Shown: positions 7,262 to 16,493 of the stretch, one piece after another
How the letters are laid out: every line of letters starts with the position of its first letter
Numbering within the stretch: the stretch's first letter is position 1
Assembly: GCF_015142735.1 (NCBI RefSeq)
Contig: NZ_JACSPN010000001.1
Coordinates: forward strand, 266,806-330,805
Origin: Oerskovia douganii
Lineage (GTDB): Bacteria; Actinomycetota; Actinomycetes; Actinomycetales; Cellulomonadaceae
DNA length: 64,000 nucleotides
Reading direction: 5' to 3'
The notes under the pieces: generated by a model
Told to the model about the DNA's origin: nothing
The model's database searches: none
The model's input: the letters and a program-made list of their open reading frames with translations, nothing else
Program-made: the position numbers and the translations under genes

Positions 7262-8461
7262 TCAGGACAGCACGCGCAGCTTGACGGTCGCGTCCATCGC
7301 ACGCAGCTCCTCGATCGCCGCGGGCAGGAGCTCCGCGCCGACGTCCGTCACCACGTAGCCGAGGTCGCCACGGGTCGCGAGCATCTGTCCCTCGATGTTC
7401 GTGCCGTGCTCGGCGAGGACCGCGTTGACGGCCGCGAGCACGCCCGGGGTGTTGCGGTGCAGGTGGGCGATCCGGCTCACGCCCGTGCTCTGCTCGAGCG
7501 CGAGGTTCGGCATGTTGACGCTCAGCGTCGTGGAGCCTGTCGCGAGGTAGTCCCGGAGCTTGCCGGAGACGAACTGGCCGATCGACTCCTGCGCCTCCTC
7601 GGTCGACCCGCCGATGTGCGGCGTGAGGATGACGTTCGGCAGGCCGCGCAGGTCCGACTCGAAGTGGTCGCCGCGCTTCTTGGGCTCCTCGGGGAACACG
7701 TCGATCGCGGCTCCCGACAGGTGCCCGGAGAGGATCGCCTCGCGCAGGGCGGCGGTGTCGACGACGAAGCCGCGCGACAGGTTGAGCAGGATCGAGCCGC
7801 GGCGCATGCGCGAGAGCTGCTTCTCGCCGAACAGGCCGGCGTTGCCACCCCGTCCGTCGACGTGGAGCGTCACGACGTCGGCGGTCTCGAGCAGCTCGTC
7901 GAGGCTGTCCATGCGGCGGGCGTTGCCCAGGGCGAGCTTCTCGGCCGTGTCGTAGAAGACCACCGACATGCCCAGCGCCTCGGCGACGACCGAGAGCTGG
8001 GTCCCGATGTTGCCGTAGCCGATGATGCCCAGCGTGCGCCCACGCACCTCGTGGGCTCCCTCGGCGGACTTGTCCCAGATGCCGTCGTGCAGCGCGCGGT
8101 CGCGCTCGGTGAGCCGGCGGGTCAGCGCGATGATCTCCGCGAGCGCGATCTCCACGACCGAGCGGGTGTTGGAGAACGGCGCGTTGAACGTCGCGACGCC
8201 GTGGGCGGCCGCGGCCTTGAGGTCGATCTGGTTGGTCCCGATGCAGAACGCGCCGATCGCGACGAGGTCGGGGGCGGACTCCAGCACGCGGGCCGTCACG
8301 TTGGTCTTGGACCGGATGCCGAGGATGTTCACACCCTCGAGCGCCTCGATCAGCTCGGACTCGTCCAGGGCCCCGGAGCGCACGGTCACGTCGATACCGG
8401 CGGACTCGAGGATCGAGGTGGCGAGGGGGTGCAGGTTTTCAAGGAGGAGGGCGCGTAGCAC
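7262..8461 (-). CDS. serA: D-3-phosphoglycerate dehydrogenase
   Basis: First step of serine biosynthesis: oxidation of 3-phosphoglycerate with NAD. The 399 residues match the shorter E. coli-type enzyme (substrate and NAD domains plus a C-terminal ACT domain from about 325), not the long actinobacterial type with an extra ASB domain. Motifs: CIGTNQ, FSNTRSV, the NAD-binding GYGNIGTQ, and TPHIGGS with the catalytic histidine. The GTG at 8461 gives the expected N-terminus (LRALLLENLHP); no clear Shine-Dalgarno sequence precedes it, so the start is less certain. The ACT domain suggests serine feedback inhibition. Confidence 0.93.
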   Translation of the reverse strand: MLRALLLENLHPLATSILESAGIDVTVRSGALDESELIEALEGVNILGIRSKTNVTARVLESAPDLVAIGAFCIGTNQIDLKAAAAHGVATFNAPFSNTRSVVEIALAEIIALTRRLTERDRALHDGIWDKSAEGAHEVRGRTLGIIGYGNIGTQLSVVAEALGMSVVFYDTAEKLALGNARRMDSLDELLETADVVTLHVDGRGGNAGLFGEKQLSRMRRGSILLNLSRGFVVDTAALREAILSGHLSGAAIDVFPEEPKKRGDHFESDLRGLPNVILTPHIGGSTEEAQESIGQFVSGKLRDYLATGSTTLSVNMPNLALEQSTGVSRIAHLHRNTPGVLAAVNAVLAEHGTNIEGQMLATRGDLGYVVTDVGAELLPAAIEELRAMDATVKLRVLS

Positions 8462-8553
8462 GTGTCTATGGTGCGCCGAGTTGCTGCGAGCACCAAACGA
8501 GTCTTGTCCCTCGGACGACGCGATCTCCCCGCGCGCGGGCGTGCCCGCGCCCG

Positions 8554-10881
8554 TCAGTCGGCGAACCCCCGCGGGAGCGGACGGGCGTGCACGACGACGA
8601 GCCGTTGCGTCGGACGGGTCATCGCCACGTACAGCTCGGACGCGCCCGAGGTCGCCTCGAGGACCTCGGCGGGCTCCAGGAGGACGACCGCGTCGAACTC
8701 GAGCCCCTTGGCCTGGGTCGGGCTGAGGACCGTGAGCGCGGCCCCCAGCGCCTCGATCTCGGCCGCGGGCCCGGTCAGCAGCGGGTCGCTCGCGTGGGTC
8801 CGGGTCAGGTGGTCGCGCACGTCCGCCACGCGGTGGGCGGGAGCGACGACCGCGACCCGGCCGGCGCCGTCGGGACCCACGAACTCCGCCAGGGAGGACC
8901 GGACCCGGCGGGCGACCTCGGCCAGGACGTTCTGATCCGGCCCGACGGGAGCCAGGACGAGCGCGCCCGGGACGTCGCGCGCCGAGGTGAGCGACGACGT
9001 CGGGAGGCGGTGGGCCGCGGCGAACCGCTGCGCCGTGTCCGCGATCTGCGTCGGCGTCCGGTAGTTGACCGTCAGGGTCGACAGGCGCCACGAGTCGCGC
9101 AGCAGCGGGTCGAGCATGCTCGCCCACGAGCGGGCTCCGGCGAGCGAGGACGTCTGGGCGACGTCGCCGACGATCGTCATCGAGCGCGTCGGGCAGCGGC
9201 GGACCAGGGCACGCCACGCCATCGCGGAGAGCTCCTGGGCCTCGTCGACCACGACGTGCGCGTACGTCCAGGTCCGGTCCTGCGCGGCCCGCTCCGCCGT
9301 GGTCAGGCGCGAGCCGCCGCCCGCGAACCGGTCGGCGAGGATCTCCGCACCGACGATCCCGCCGCCCGCACCCGAGGATTCCAGGACCTGGCGCGCGTAC
9401 TCGAGGTTCGCCGCGCGGTCCGCGGCCTCGGCCTTGGCCTGGGCGCGCGCGGCCTGGTCGTCCTCGCCGAGGAGCTCGGCGGCCTCGTCGAGCAGCGGCA
9501 CGTCGGCGGGCGTCCACGGCGAGCCCTTGGGGCGCGCGAGAGCCGCACGGTCTGCGCGTGACATGTCCGGAGCCGCCTCGGCGAGGCGGTGCGGCTTGAC
9601 GAAGAGGTCCTCGACCAGGCGCTCGGGGGTCAGCGGCATCCACGCGAGGTTGAGCGCGATCCGGATCTCGCGCTGGCGTCGGAGGTCGTCGATCACCTCG
9701 GCCCGCTCCTCGGGCGCGACGGGCCCGCCGAGCTCGACCAGGTACTGGTCGGCGAGGCGCCCCAGCATCTCCCGAACGAACGGTACGCGGGCCAGGTTGT
9801 GCGGCTTGTGCGTGCGGTGCGCCTTGGCGATCGCCTCGCGCACGTCGGAGCGGCGGACCACCAGGTCGTGCCCGTCGATGCGCAGGTGCTGGTCGGCGGC
9901 AGGGACGCGCTGGCGTGCGCGGACCGCCCGCTGGATGATCCTGGCCCACGACGCGCGGCCCTTGATCCGGGCGACCTCGGGCGGCTCCTCCCCGTCGGCG
10001 ACGAGGCCGGGAAGGAGCTCGGAGATGGTCGTGCTCACGACGCCCGTCTCTCCGAGGGAGGGCAGGACCTGGTCGATGTAGTGCAGGAACGACAGGCTCG
10101 GCCCGACCAGGAGGACGCCCGAGCGCTCGAGCAGCCGTCGGTGGGCGTACAGCAGGTAGGCCGCCCGGTGCAGGGCCACGGCGGTCTTGCCCGTGCCGGG
10201 TCCGCCCTGGACCACGAGGGCGCCCGCGAGCTGGGAGCGGATGATCGCGTCCTGCTCGGCCTGGATCGTGGCGACGATGTCACCCATGCGGCTCGTGCGT
10301 CCCGCGGCCATCGCCGCGAGCAGCGCGCCCTCGCCCGAGAGCGAGGAGTCGGTGGCGGCGTCCGAGGTGAGGTCGAGGACCTCGTCCTCGATGCCCGTCA
10401 CGGTCCGTCCCCGGGTCACGAGGTGGCGACGTCGGCGGACCCCGTCGGGGTGTGCCGCGGTCGCTCGGTAGAAGGACTGGGCGGCGGGCGCTCGCCAGTC
10501 GGTGAGGATCGAGGTGTGCTCCTCGTCGGACAGCCCGATGCGTCCTACGTACCGGGTCGCGCCGTCCTCCAGGTCGAGGCGGCCGAACGCCAGCCGGTCC
10601 TCGACGGCCTCGAGCTGTGCCAGGCGGTCCTCGTAGAGGGTCGCGAACGCGTCGCGCTCGCTGCGATTCTGCGGCGACCCGGAGGGGCCCGTCCGACGGA
10701 CGCCCGCGAGCCGCGAACGGGTCGTGGCGCGCAGCTCGTCGAGGCGCGTGTACAGCGTGTCGACGACGGCCTGCTCCTTGCCGATCTCGTTCTGACGGTC
10801 GGAGGCCGGGGCGTCCCGTTCCGGCCCGGCCTGCTCGTCGGCAGCAGGCGTCCCGCTCGTCCGGTCGCTCGTCTCGCGCAC
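8554..10881 (-). CDS. helR: HelD/HelR-like superfamily 1 helicase
   Basis: UvrD-like ATPase of 775 residues. Visible motifs: Walker A GGPGTGKT (about 225), VVVDEAQEL (about 545), GDVAQTS, VNYRTP, QAKGLEFD and LYVAMTRP. The N-terminal region (about 25-100) predicts a long coiled coil of the type HelD pushes into RNA polymerase, and the lack of nuclease or 2B-type extensions also fits HelD rather than UvrD or RecB. HelD-class proteins release stalled RNA polymerase; the Streptomyces member HelR also displaces rifamycin. No rifamycin-associated inverted repeat was seen upstream. The GTG at 10881 follows AGGACGGA; longer frames continue into the divergent gene. The symbol is tentative. Confidence 0.8.
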   Translation of the reverse strand: MRETSDRTSGTPAADEQAGPERDAPASDRQNEIGKEQAVVDTLYTRLDELRATTRSRLAGVRRTGPSGSPQNRSERDAFATLYEDRLAQLEAVEDRLAFGRLDLEDGATRYVGRIGLSDEEHTSILTDWRAPAAQSFYRATAAHPDGVRRRRHLVTRGRTVTGIEDEVLDLTSDAATDSSLSGEGALLAAMAAGRTSRMGDIVATIQAEQDAIIRSQLAGALVVQGGPGTGKTAVALHRAAYLLYAHRRLLERSGVLLVGPSLSFLHYIDQVLPSLGETGVVSTTISELLPGLVADGEEPPEVARIKGRASWARIIQRAVRARQRVPAADQHLRIDGHDLVVRRSDVREAIAKAHRTHKPHNLARVPFVREMLGRLADQYLVELGGPVAPEERAEVIDDLRRQREIRIALNLAWMPLTPERLVEDLFVKPHRLAEAAPDMSRADRAALARPKGSPWTPADVPLLDEAAELLGEDDQAARAQAKAEAADRAANLEYARQVLESSGAGGGIVGAEILADRFAGGGSRLTTAERAAQDRTWTYAHVVVDEAQELSAMAWRALVRRCPTRSMTIVGDVAQTSSLAGARSWASMLDPLLRDSWRLSTLTVNYRTPTQIADTAQRFAAAHRLPTSSLTSARDVPGALVLAPVGPDQNVLAEVARRVRSSLAEFVGPDGAGRVAVVAPAHRVADVRDHLTRTHASDPLLTGPAAEIEALGAALTVLSPTQAKGLEFDAVVLLEPAEVLEATSGASELYVAMTRPTQRLVVVHARPLPRGFAD

Positions 10882-11078
10882 GCTGATCCGTCCTGTCGTC
10901 TGGTCCCTCGCGGTCCGCTCGCGCACCCCGCGACGCAGCCGTCCATTATTGCCGATCTGGGAGGCGTCGGGCGCCATCGACCGGCTGGGTGGACACGCTC
11001 CCTCCCGAACGTCCGGGCCGGGCTGCTCGGCCCTCGCCTCCCAGCACGAGGCTCCGGAGTCATCTACCATCGGGAACC

Positions 11079-11114
11079 ATGGCGACTGACGGGAGCGAGG
11101 GCCGTGGTGACTGA
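11079..11114 (+). CDS. Candidate upstream mini-ORF overlapping the PP2C start
   Basis: ATG frame of 11 codons (MATDGSEGRGD) beginning 9 bases after TACCAT (11065-11070), so nearly leaderless if that is a -10. Its TGA (11112-11114) overlaps the GTG codons at 11104 and 11107 of the phosphatase gene, an arrangement that could couple translation. It may equally be chance. Confidence 0.25.
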   Translation: MATDGSEGRGD

Positions 11115-12429
11115 GCCCTTGGCACCTCGCCCGGAGGGCACGGCCCCGGGAGTCCTGTCGCCGGAGGACCTCCTGCGCGTCCTGCTGGTCGAGGACGACG
11201 ACGGGGACGCGCTCCTGGTCGAGGAGCTCCTCGACGACGCACGGGTCAAGGTCGAGCTGCACCGGGCGACGAGCCTCGACCTCGCGCTCGAGATGCTGCG
11301 CCTGCACGACGTCCACTGCATCCTGCTCGACCTCGGCCTCCCGGACGCCGTCGGGCTGTCCGCGGTCGAGCGGCTCCAGGCCCGCAACGACCCCCCGGCG
11401 CTGGTCGTCCTCACGGGGCACACCGGGATCGACCTCGGGGTCCAGGCGGTCGCGGCCGGCGCCGACGACTACCTGGTCAAGGGGGAGGTCGACGGCGACC
11501 TCCTCGGTCGGTCGGTCCGGTACGCCGTGCAGCGCCGCCGCTCCAAGGAGCAGCAGCGCGCCCTGTACCGCAGCGAGGTGCGGGCCGCGGAGACCGCGCG
11601 GCTCGAACGCGCCCTGCTGCCCACGCCGCTCGTGACGGACGAGACGATCGCCGTCATGGTCGGGTACATCCCGGGCGGCAACGGACTGCTCGGCGGTGAC
11701 TTCTACGACGCGGTCGAGCGCCCCGACGGCAGCGTCCTGTGCCTGATCGGCGACGTCGCGGGCCACGGCCCCGACGAGGCGGCGCTCGGCGCGACCCTGC
11801 GCACCGCATGGCGCACGCTGGTCCTGTCGGACGTCGACCCCGCCCAGATCCTGCCCCTCGTCGAACGCGTCCTGGTCCCGGAGCGCGCCCGCCCGGAGGT
11901 GTTCGTGACCCTCTGCCAGGTCGTCATCGCGCCCGACCGCACGAGCGTCGACCTCTACCTCGCGGGCCACATGCCGCCGCTGCTCCTCCAGGGGTCCTGC
12001 AGCGAGCTCCCGACGACGTCGCGCGGCCGGGCGCTGGGCATCCCCGTCGACGGCGGCTGGCGGGTCGAGCGGGTGCCGCTCGAGGGGCCGTGGGCGCTCA
12101 TGCTCTACACGGACGGGCTCATCGAGGCGACGCTCGCGGACGACCGCGAGACGGCTCTCCCCGCGAAGGCCGACGTGGCCCGCACGCAGGACGCGCTCCC
12201 GCGTCGGGAGCGCCTCGGTGTCCAGGGATTGATCAAGGCCGTCGACACGGAGCTCGCGAACGGCGACGAGGGGCTCGTCGAACGGGTCTTCCGACTGGTC
12301 CGCACCCTGCACGGCGGGCCGCTCGTCGACGACGCCGCGGTGCTCGTGGTCGGGTGGGGCGGCCCGGACCAGGACGCCCGCGGCGCGCGGACGGCCACCC
12401 TCGCAGACTCCGACGAGTGGTCGCAGTGA
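11104..12429 (+). CDS. Response regulator with PP2C (RsbU/SpoIIE-type) phosphatase output
   Basis: 441 residues in two parts. The receiver domain (about 20-140) has acidic LVEDDDGD, phosphoacceptor D76 (LLDLGLP) and K126 (YLVKGE). After a helical linker (140-175), the PP2C-type serine phosphatase (about 190-410) shows GGDFYD, IGDVAGHG and YTDGLIE, the metal-binding acidic motifs of RsbU. Such proteins dephosphorylate anti-sigma antagonists when the receiver is phosphorylated. The GTG start (11104, or 11107) follows GGGAGCGAGG. Its stop overlaps the kinase start by GTGA, so the two are translationally coupled and probably partners. No anti-sigma or antagonist gene is nearby. Confidence 0.88.
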   Translation: MVTEPLAPRPEGTAPGVLSPEDLLRVLLVEDDDGDALLVEELLDDARVKVELHRATSLDLALEMLRLHDVHCILLDLGLPDAVGLSAVERLQARNDPPALVVLTGHTGIDLGVQAVAAGADDYLVKGEVDGDLLGRSVRYAVQRRRSKEQQRALYRSEVRAAETARLERALLPTPLVTDETIAVMVGYIPGGNGLLGGDFYDAVERPDGSVLCLIGDVAGHGPDEAALGATLRTAWRTLVLSDVDPAQILPLVERVLVPERARPEVFVTLCQVVIAPDRTSVDLYLAGHMPPLLLQGSCSELPTTSRGRALGIPVDGGWRVERVPLEGPWALMLYTDGLIEATLADDRETALPAKADVARTQDALPRRERLGVQGLIKAVDTELANGDEGLVERVFRLVRTLHGGPLVDDAAVLVVGWGGPDQDARGARTATLADSDEWSQ

Positions 12430-14138
12430 CAGGGACGGCCGGGACGGGGCAGGAGCCCGCGCCCGACGACCTGCCCACGGGTGACCGCGCAGCGCCCACC
12501 GGGCCGGAGGCACCCGAGCCGATCGACGCGGGCCCCGGTTCGGCGACCGCGCACGAGGGAGCGCCCCCCACCGGCCCGTCGCTGCGGCGACGGCTCGGCG
12601 GCCTCCTGGTCGTCGCCGCGACGATCCTGCTCGCGGTCGTCGTGGTATCGGTCGTGGCGCTCGTCAACGTGGTGCGCTTCCAGGACGACGTCACGAACCC
12701 GTACTTCAACGCGATCACCCAGGCGGACAGCGCGTACGTGTCCCTGATCGACGCCGAGTCCTCGGTGCGGGCGTACCTGGCCTCCGGGACCGCTCTGAAC
12801 CTCGAGGCCTTCGACCGCTCGTTCGTCACGGAGGGCGAGGTCGCGCTCCACGATCCCCGCACGGCGCAGATCGTCACCAAGTCCGCCCCCGTCGCGGACG
12901 GCCTCGACGCAGCGCACCAGGCCATCCACGAATGGGCCCTGACGTTCGCGCTGCCCGCGGTCGAGAAGGTGCGTGAGGGAGGGCCTGACGCCGTGTCCAC
13001 GGACGAACGGCTCGAGGGGGCCAGGCTCTTCAACGAGGCCCGGGTCGCGACGAGCGACTACATCAAGGTGCTGCGCGACGTCCGCGAGGAGAAGGTCCAG
13101 TCCCTGGACTTCTGGACGCAGGTGCTGTTCGGCTCGGTCGTGGTCCTGGTCGTCGCGGCGATCCTCGTCGGGTCGTTCCTCTGGAGCCTGCTCAAGCGGT
13201 GGATCACGGAGCCTGTCACGACCCTCGCGCACCAGGTGAGGGTGGTCAGCGCAGGACAGCTCCGCCAGCCGGTCTCCGTCCAGGCGCCCGGCGAGATCGG
13301 GGCGCTCGCGGTCGACGTCGAGCACATGCGGCAGGAGCTCGTGAGCCAGGTCGCCGAGATCCGCGCCTCGCACGCGGAGGTCGAGCACTCGCACGAGCTC
13401 CTCGCGGCCCAGGCGCGGGAGCTGGCGCGGTCGAACCGCGACCTGGAGCAGTTCGCCTACGTGGCCTCCCACGACCTGCAGGAGCCGTTGCGCAAGGTCG
13501 CGTCCTTCACCCAGCTCCTGAAGAAGCGCTACGGGGGGCAGCTCGACGAACGCGCCGACCAGTACATCGACTTCGCGGTCGACGGCGCGAAGCGGATGCA
13601 GCGCCTCATCCAGGACCTGCTCGGCTTCTCCCGGGTCGGGCGGACCGGGAGCGAGCGGGTGCCCGTGGACCTGGAGAAGTCCTTCGCCGTGGTCCTGTCG
13701 GACCTCGACGAGAGGATCACCGAGACCGGCGCGACCGTCACGCACGACCCGCTGCCGACCGTGCGGGGCGAGAAGGCGCTGCTCGAGCAGCTCTTCGTCA
13801 ACCTGCTGGGCAACGCGATCAAGTTCCGTGACCCGGAGCGTCCACCCGTCGTCCACGTCGGTGTCCGTGCGCTGGACAAGGCGTGGGAGTTCAGCGTCTC
13901 CGACAACGGGATCGGCATCGACGCGCAGTACGCCGAGAGGGTTTTCGTGATCTTCCAGCGGCTGCACCCCAAGGACGTCTACGAGGGGACCGGGATCGGG
14001 CTCGCCCTGTGCAAGCGGATCGTCGAGCACCACGGGGGCGAGATCTGGATCGAGCCGAACGAGGATGGCGGGACGACGGTCCGTTTCACGCTCGCGCACC
14101 TCTCGGTCGACGGTGGCGGTGCGCCCTCGCCGACATGA
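12426..14138 (+). CDS. Membrane sensor histidine kinase (CHASE3-like, HAMP)
   Basis: 570 residues. A 50-residue disordered N-terminus, first membrane helix (about 55-80), an extracytoplasmic helical region of about 155 residues with the size and placement of a CHASE3 domain, second membrane helix (about 237-260), HAMP (to about 315), coiled coil, then the kinase core. H349 in ASHDLQEPLR is the phosphorylation site; NLLGNAIKF, SDNGIGID and GTGIGLALC are the N, G1 and G2 boxes. The SHDLQEPL form is typical of phytochrome-related kinases that pair with small single-domain receivers. It overlaps the upstream phosphatase gene and a lone receiver follows at 14256. Signal unknown. Confidence 0.9.
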   Translation: MTGTAGTGQEPAPDDLPTGDRAAPTGPEAPEPIDAGPGSATAHEGAPPTGPSLRRRLGGLLVVAATILLAVVVVSVVALVNVVRFQDDVTNPYFNAITQADSAYVSLIDAESSVRAYLASGTALNLEAFDRSFVTEGEVALHDPRTAQIVTKSAPVADGLDAAHQAIHEWALTFALPAVEKVREGGPDAVSTDERLEGARLFNEARVATSDYIKVLRDVREEKVQSLDFWTQVLFGSVVVLVVAAILVGSFLWSLLKRWITEPVTTLAHQVRVVSAGQLRQPVSVQAPGEIGALAVDVEHMRQELVSQVAEIRASHAEVEHSHELLAAQARELARSNRDLEQFAYVASHDLQEPLRKVASFTQLLKKRYGGQLDERADQYIDFAVDGAKRMQRLIQDLLGFSRVGRTGSERVPVDLEKSFAVVLSDLDERITETGATVTHDPLPTVRGEKALLEQLFVNLLGNAIKFRDPERPPVVHVGVRALDKAWEFSVSDNGIGIDAQYAERVFVIFQRLHPKDVYEGTGIGLALCKRIVEHHGGEIWIEPNEDGGTTVRFTLAHLSVDGGGAPSPT

Positions 14139-14243
14139 GGGCGGCGACGGGTACCCGGCGGACGGGCACCCTGCTCGACGCGGGCCGTGGCACCGCGGCC
14201 GTGCGGTGACGGCGTGCCCGGCGCGTCGGGCGCACGCGTCGAC

Positions 14244-14249
14244 TAGGCT
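14244..14249 (+). promoter_or_regulatory. -10 element, leaderless receiver gene
   Basis: TAGGCT, six bases before GTG 14256. Confidence 0.55.
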
Positions 14250-14255
14250 CGCGGG

Positions 14256-14747
14256 GTGGCTCGGGAGGACCGGGCCGGTACGACGACGAACGGTGCGGTG
14301 GACGACATGGGCAACGGGCACAAGGTGATCGACGTCCTGCTGGTCGAGGACGACCCCGGTGACGTGCTCATGACCCGCGAGGCGTTCGAGGACCACAAGG
14401 TGACGAACCGGCTCTCGGTGGTCAGCGACGGCGTCAGCGCGATGGCCTTCCTGCGCAAGGAGGGCGAGTACCCCGACGCCCCGACGCCCGACCTGATCCT
14501 GCTGGACCTGAACCTGCCCCGCATGGACGGGCGCGAGGTGCTGGGCGAGCTCAAGTCGGACCCCGTCCTGCGGCAGATCCCCGTGGTCGTCCTGACCACG
14601 TCGGAGGCCGAGGAGGACGTCGTGAGGTCGTACTCCCTGCACGCGAACGCCTACGTGACCAAGCCGGTCGACTTCGACCGCTTCATCGACGTCGTGCGCC
14701 AGATCGACGACTTCTTCGTCACCGTGGTCCGGCTGCCCGCACGCTGA
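14256..14747 (+). CDS. Single-domain response regulator, Rcp1/RcpA-like
   Basis: 163 residues with only a receiver domain (about 24-155): LVEDDPGD acidic pocket, phosphoacceptor D84 in LLDLNLP, T/S in LTTSEAEED and K in YVTKPVDF. There is no output domain. The long spacing and the PGDV and RMDG features match receivers that take phosphate from phytochrome-type kinases. GTG 14256 is preferred because TAGGCT lies six bases upstream (leaderless); an internal ATG at 14307 is an alternative. It probably takes phosphate from the kinase encoded just upstream and may pass the signal by protein contact. Confidence 0.85.
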   Translation: MAREDRAGTTTNGAVDDMGNGHKVIDVLLVEDDPGDVLMTREAFEDHKVTNRLSVVSDGVSAMAFLRKEGEYPDAPTPDLILLDLNLPRMDGREVLGELKSDPVLRQIPVVVLTTSEAEEDVVRSYSLHANAYVTKPVDFDRFIDVVRQIDDFFVTVVRLPAR

Positions 14748-14949
14748 CCGCTCGGCGCGCGTCGGGCGGACCACCACCGGCCGGACCTGCGCGTGACCTG
14801 CGTCCGCATCGTGAGGCTCGGTCGTGACGGGGGACCCGGGAAGCATCGGGCACCCCGCGGTGTTGTCCTGATCGAACCGCCCGAGAACCGCGCCGGCACC
14901 GCCCGGCCGACGACCTGGGCGGGCGAGGACGACGACGGAGGAGCATCTG

Positions 14950-15897
14950 GTGCTGGACCCACGAGGGATCTACGAGGTGGACGAGGCCGCGGTGGCGCGC
15001 GTCCTGCCCGCGGCGACGGGGACGCAGGGGGAGGCGGCCGTCCGTGCGACGGGACCGGTCATGCTGCACTCGGTGCGCGGTTTCGTGGACGCGGGGACGA
15101 CCGGCGAGCTCGCGGTCGACCACCTGCTCGAGGAGTTCGAGGTCACGCGGCTGGTCACGTTCGACGTGGACCAGCTGCTCGACTACCGCTCGAAGCGGGT
15201 GACCATGCTGTTCGACGCGGACCGGTGGGCGTCGTACGACGAGCCGTTCCTGGCGATCGACCACCTGCGCGACGCCGAGGGCACGGGCTTCCTGCTCCTG
15301 CACGGCATGGAGCCGGACCTGCAGTGGGAGCGCGTGGTCGCTGCGCTGCGCGAGCTCGTGAACCGGTTCGACGTGTCGCTCGTCGTGGGGTTCCACGGGA
15401 TCCCCATGGGGATCCCGCACACGCGCCCGCTGTCGGTGACCGCGCACGCGACCCGGCGCGAGCTGATCGAGGACCACACGTCGTGGTTCGGCACGGTCAA
15501 GGTCCCGGGGTCGTTGGCCGCGCTGCTCGAGCTGCGTCTCGGGGAGTCGGGGCACGACGCGATGGGCTTCACGGTGCACGTGCCGCACTACCTGGCGCAG
15601 TCGCCGTTCCCGCCCGCGGCCGTGGTGGCGCTCGAGAACGTCCAGCGCTCGACCGGGCTGGACCTGCGGGTCGCCGCGCTGACGTCGGGGGCTCAGGAGG
15701 CCGTGGCCGAGGTCGAGCGGCAGATGGCCGAGTCCGAGGAGGTCACGGCGGTCGTGCGTGCGCTCGAGGAGCAGTACGACGCGTTCGCCCGTTCGGTGGG
15801 GCGCACGAGCCTGCTCGCGGAGTCGGCGCCCATACCGACCGCTGACGAGCTCGGGGCCGAGTTCGAACGCTTCCTTGCCCAGCAGACGGGGGAGTGA
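14950..15897 (+). CDS. PAC2 family protein
   Basis: 315 residues related to the proteasome-assembly-chaperone PAC2 family, common in actinobacteria as soluble proteins of unknown role. Recognisable stretches are GFVDAGTTG near residue 40, TFDVDQLLDYR (about 80), and GFHGIPMGIPHTRP (about 150). The C-terminal third is acidic and helical. The GTG start follows GGAGGAG at 14936-14942. No proteasome genes are in the window. Function in proteasome assembly is not established for bacterial members. Confidence 0.8.
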   Translation: MLDPRGIYEVDEAAVARVLPAATGTQGEAAVRATGPVMLHSVRGFVDAGTTGELAVDHLLEEFEVTRLVTFDVDQLLDYRSKRVTMLFDADRWASYDEPFLAIDHLRDAEGTGFLLLHGMEPDLQWERVVAALRELVNRFDVSLVVGFHGIPMGIPHTRPLSVTAHATRRELIEDHTSWFGTVKVPGSLAALLELRLGESGHDAMGFTVHVPHYLAQSPFPPAAVVALENVQRSTGLDLRVAALTSGAQEAVAEVERQMAESEEVTAVVRALEEQYDAFARSVGRTSLLAESAPIPTADELGAEFERFLAQQTGE

Positions 15898-16208
15898 CGG
15901 CCCCGCGCGGAGGTTGTGCGGAGGTTGTGCGGACGAATCACGGTATTTCCTCGGCGCCTGACGTGGCGAACTTCACCTTCACCGTGCAAAACTAAGTCTC
16001 GTTGCAGTGACGTGCTCGAGACATGCCTTCGCGTGAACCGGTGTCGACACAGCAGGATCCCGGTCCGCCGGGTCGTGCCAGTCAGCCGGCGGTCGCCACG
16101 ACCGGACCTCGCGGAGCGCGTCGCGGGTCCGCGTGGCTGTGGCTCGATGAACGGGCGAAGGGTCCGTTCGCGGATGTCCCCGCATGGACAGAAGGTACGA
16201 GGAACAGC
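15898..16208 (+). other. Long 5' region of cold-shock gene
   Basis: 311 bases without a gene. It starts with two tandem copies of gaggttgtgcg (15910-15920, 15921-15931) and then a locally A/T-richer stretch (about 15932-16000) that may hold the promoter. Cold-shock genes often have long structured leaders; I could not settle a fold. Confidence 0.5.
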
Positions 16209-16412
16209 ATGGCGCAGGGTTCTGTGAAGTGGTTCAACGCTGAGAAGGGCTACGGGTTCATCGCCCAGGACGGCGGCGGTGCCGACGTCTTCGTCCACTA
16301 CTCCGCGATCGAGGCCCAGGGCTACCGGTCGCTCGAAGAGGCTCAGCGGGTCGAGTTCGAGATCACCCAGGGTCCCAAGGGCCCGCAGGCGGAGAACGTC
16401 CGCCCGCTCTGA
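16209..16412 (+). CDS. cspA: Cold-shock protein
   Basis: Single cold-shock domain protein of 67 residues, an RNA chaperone that melts secondary structure. RNP1 (KGYGFIAQ) and RNP2 (VFVHYSAI) are intact. ATG 16209 follows GAGGAA with a seven-base spacer. The region upstream is more than 300 bases, consistent with a long regulatory leader. A strong bidirectional terminator follows. The symbol denotes the family; paralogues elsewhere are likely. Confidence 0.95.
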   Translation: MAQGSVKWFNAEKGYGFIAQDGGGADVFVHYSAIEAQGYRSLEEAQRVEFEITQGPKGPQAENVRPL

Positions 16413-16449
16413 TCTCCCTGATCGTGCGCCGGCTCTCGCGGGTCGGCGA

Positions 16450-16485
16450 CGGAGGCCGCACCCCCGTCCGGGGGTGCGGCCTCCG
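16450..16485. terminator. Bidirectional terminator after cspA
   Basis: Perfect 16-bp stem (16450-16465 with 16470-16485), four-base loop, between convergent genes. Confidence 0.85.
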
Positions 16486-16493
16486 TGCTGCTG

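Noticed and set aside
10881-11103. Rifamycin-associated element upstream of the HelD/HelR gene
   Set aside because: The 220-base divergent region was read for the GGGGCTTGC-type inverted repeat and none was found.
12105-14846. A 913-codon open frame antisense to the histidine kinase and receiver
   Set aside because: No domain or Shine-Dalgarno sequence; the plus-strand kinase and receiver motifs are complete.
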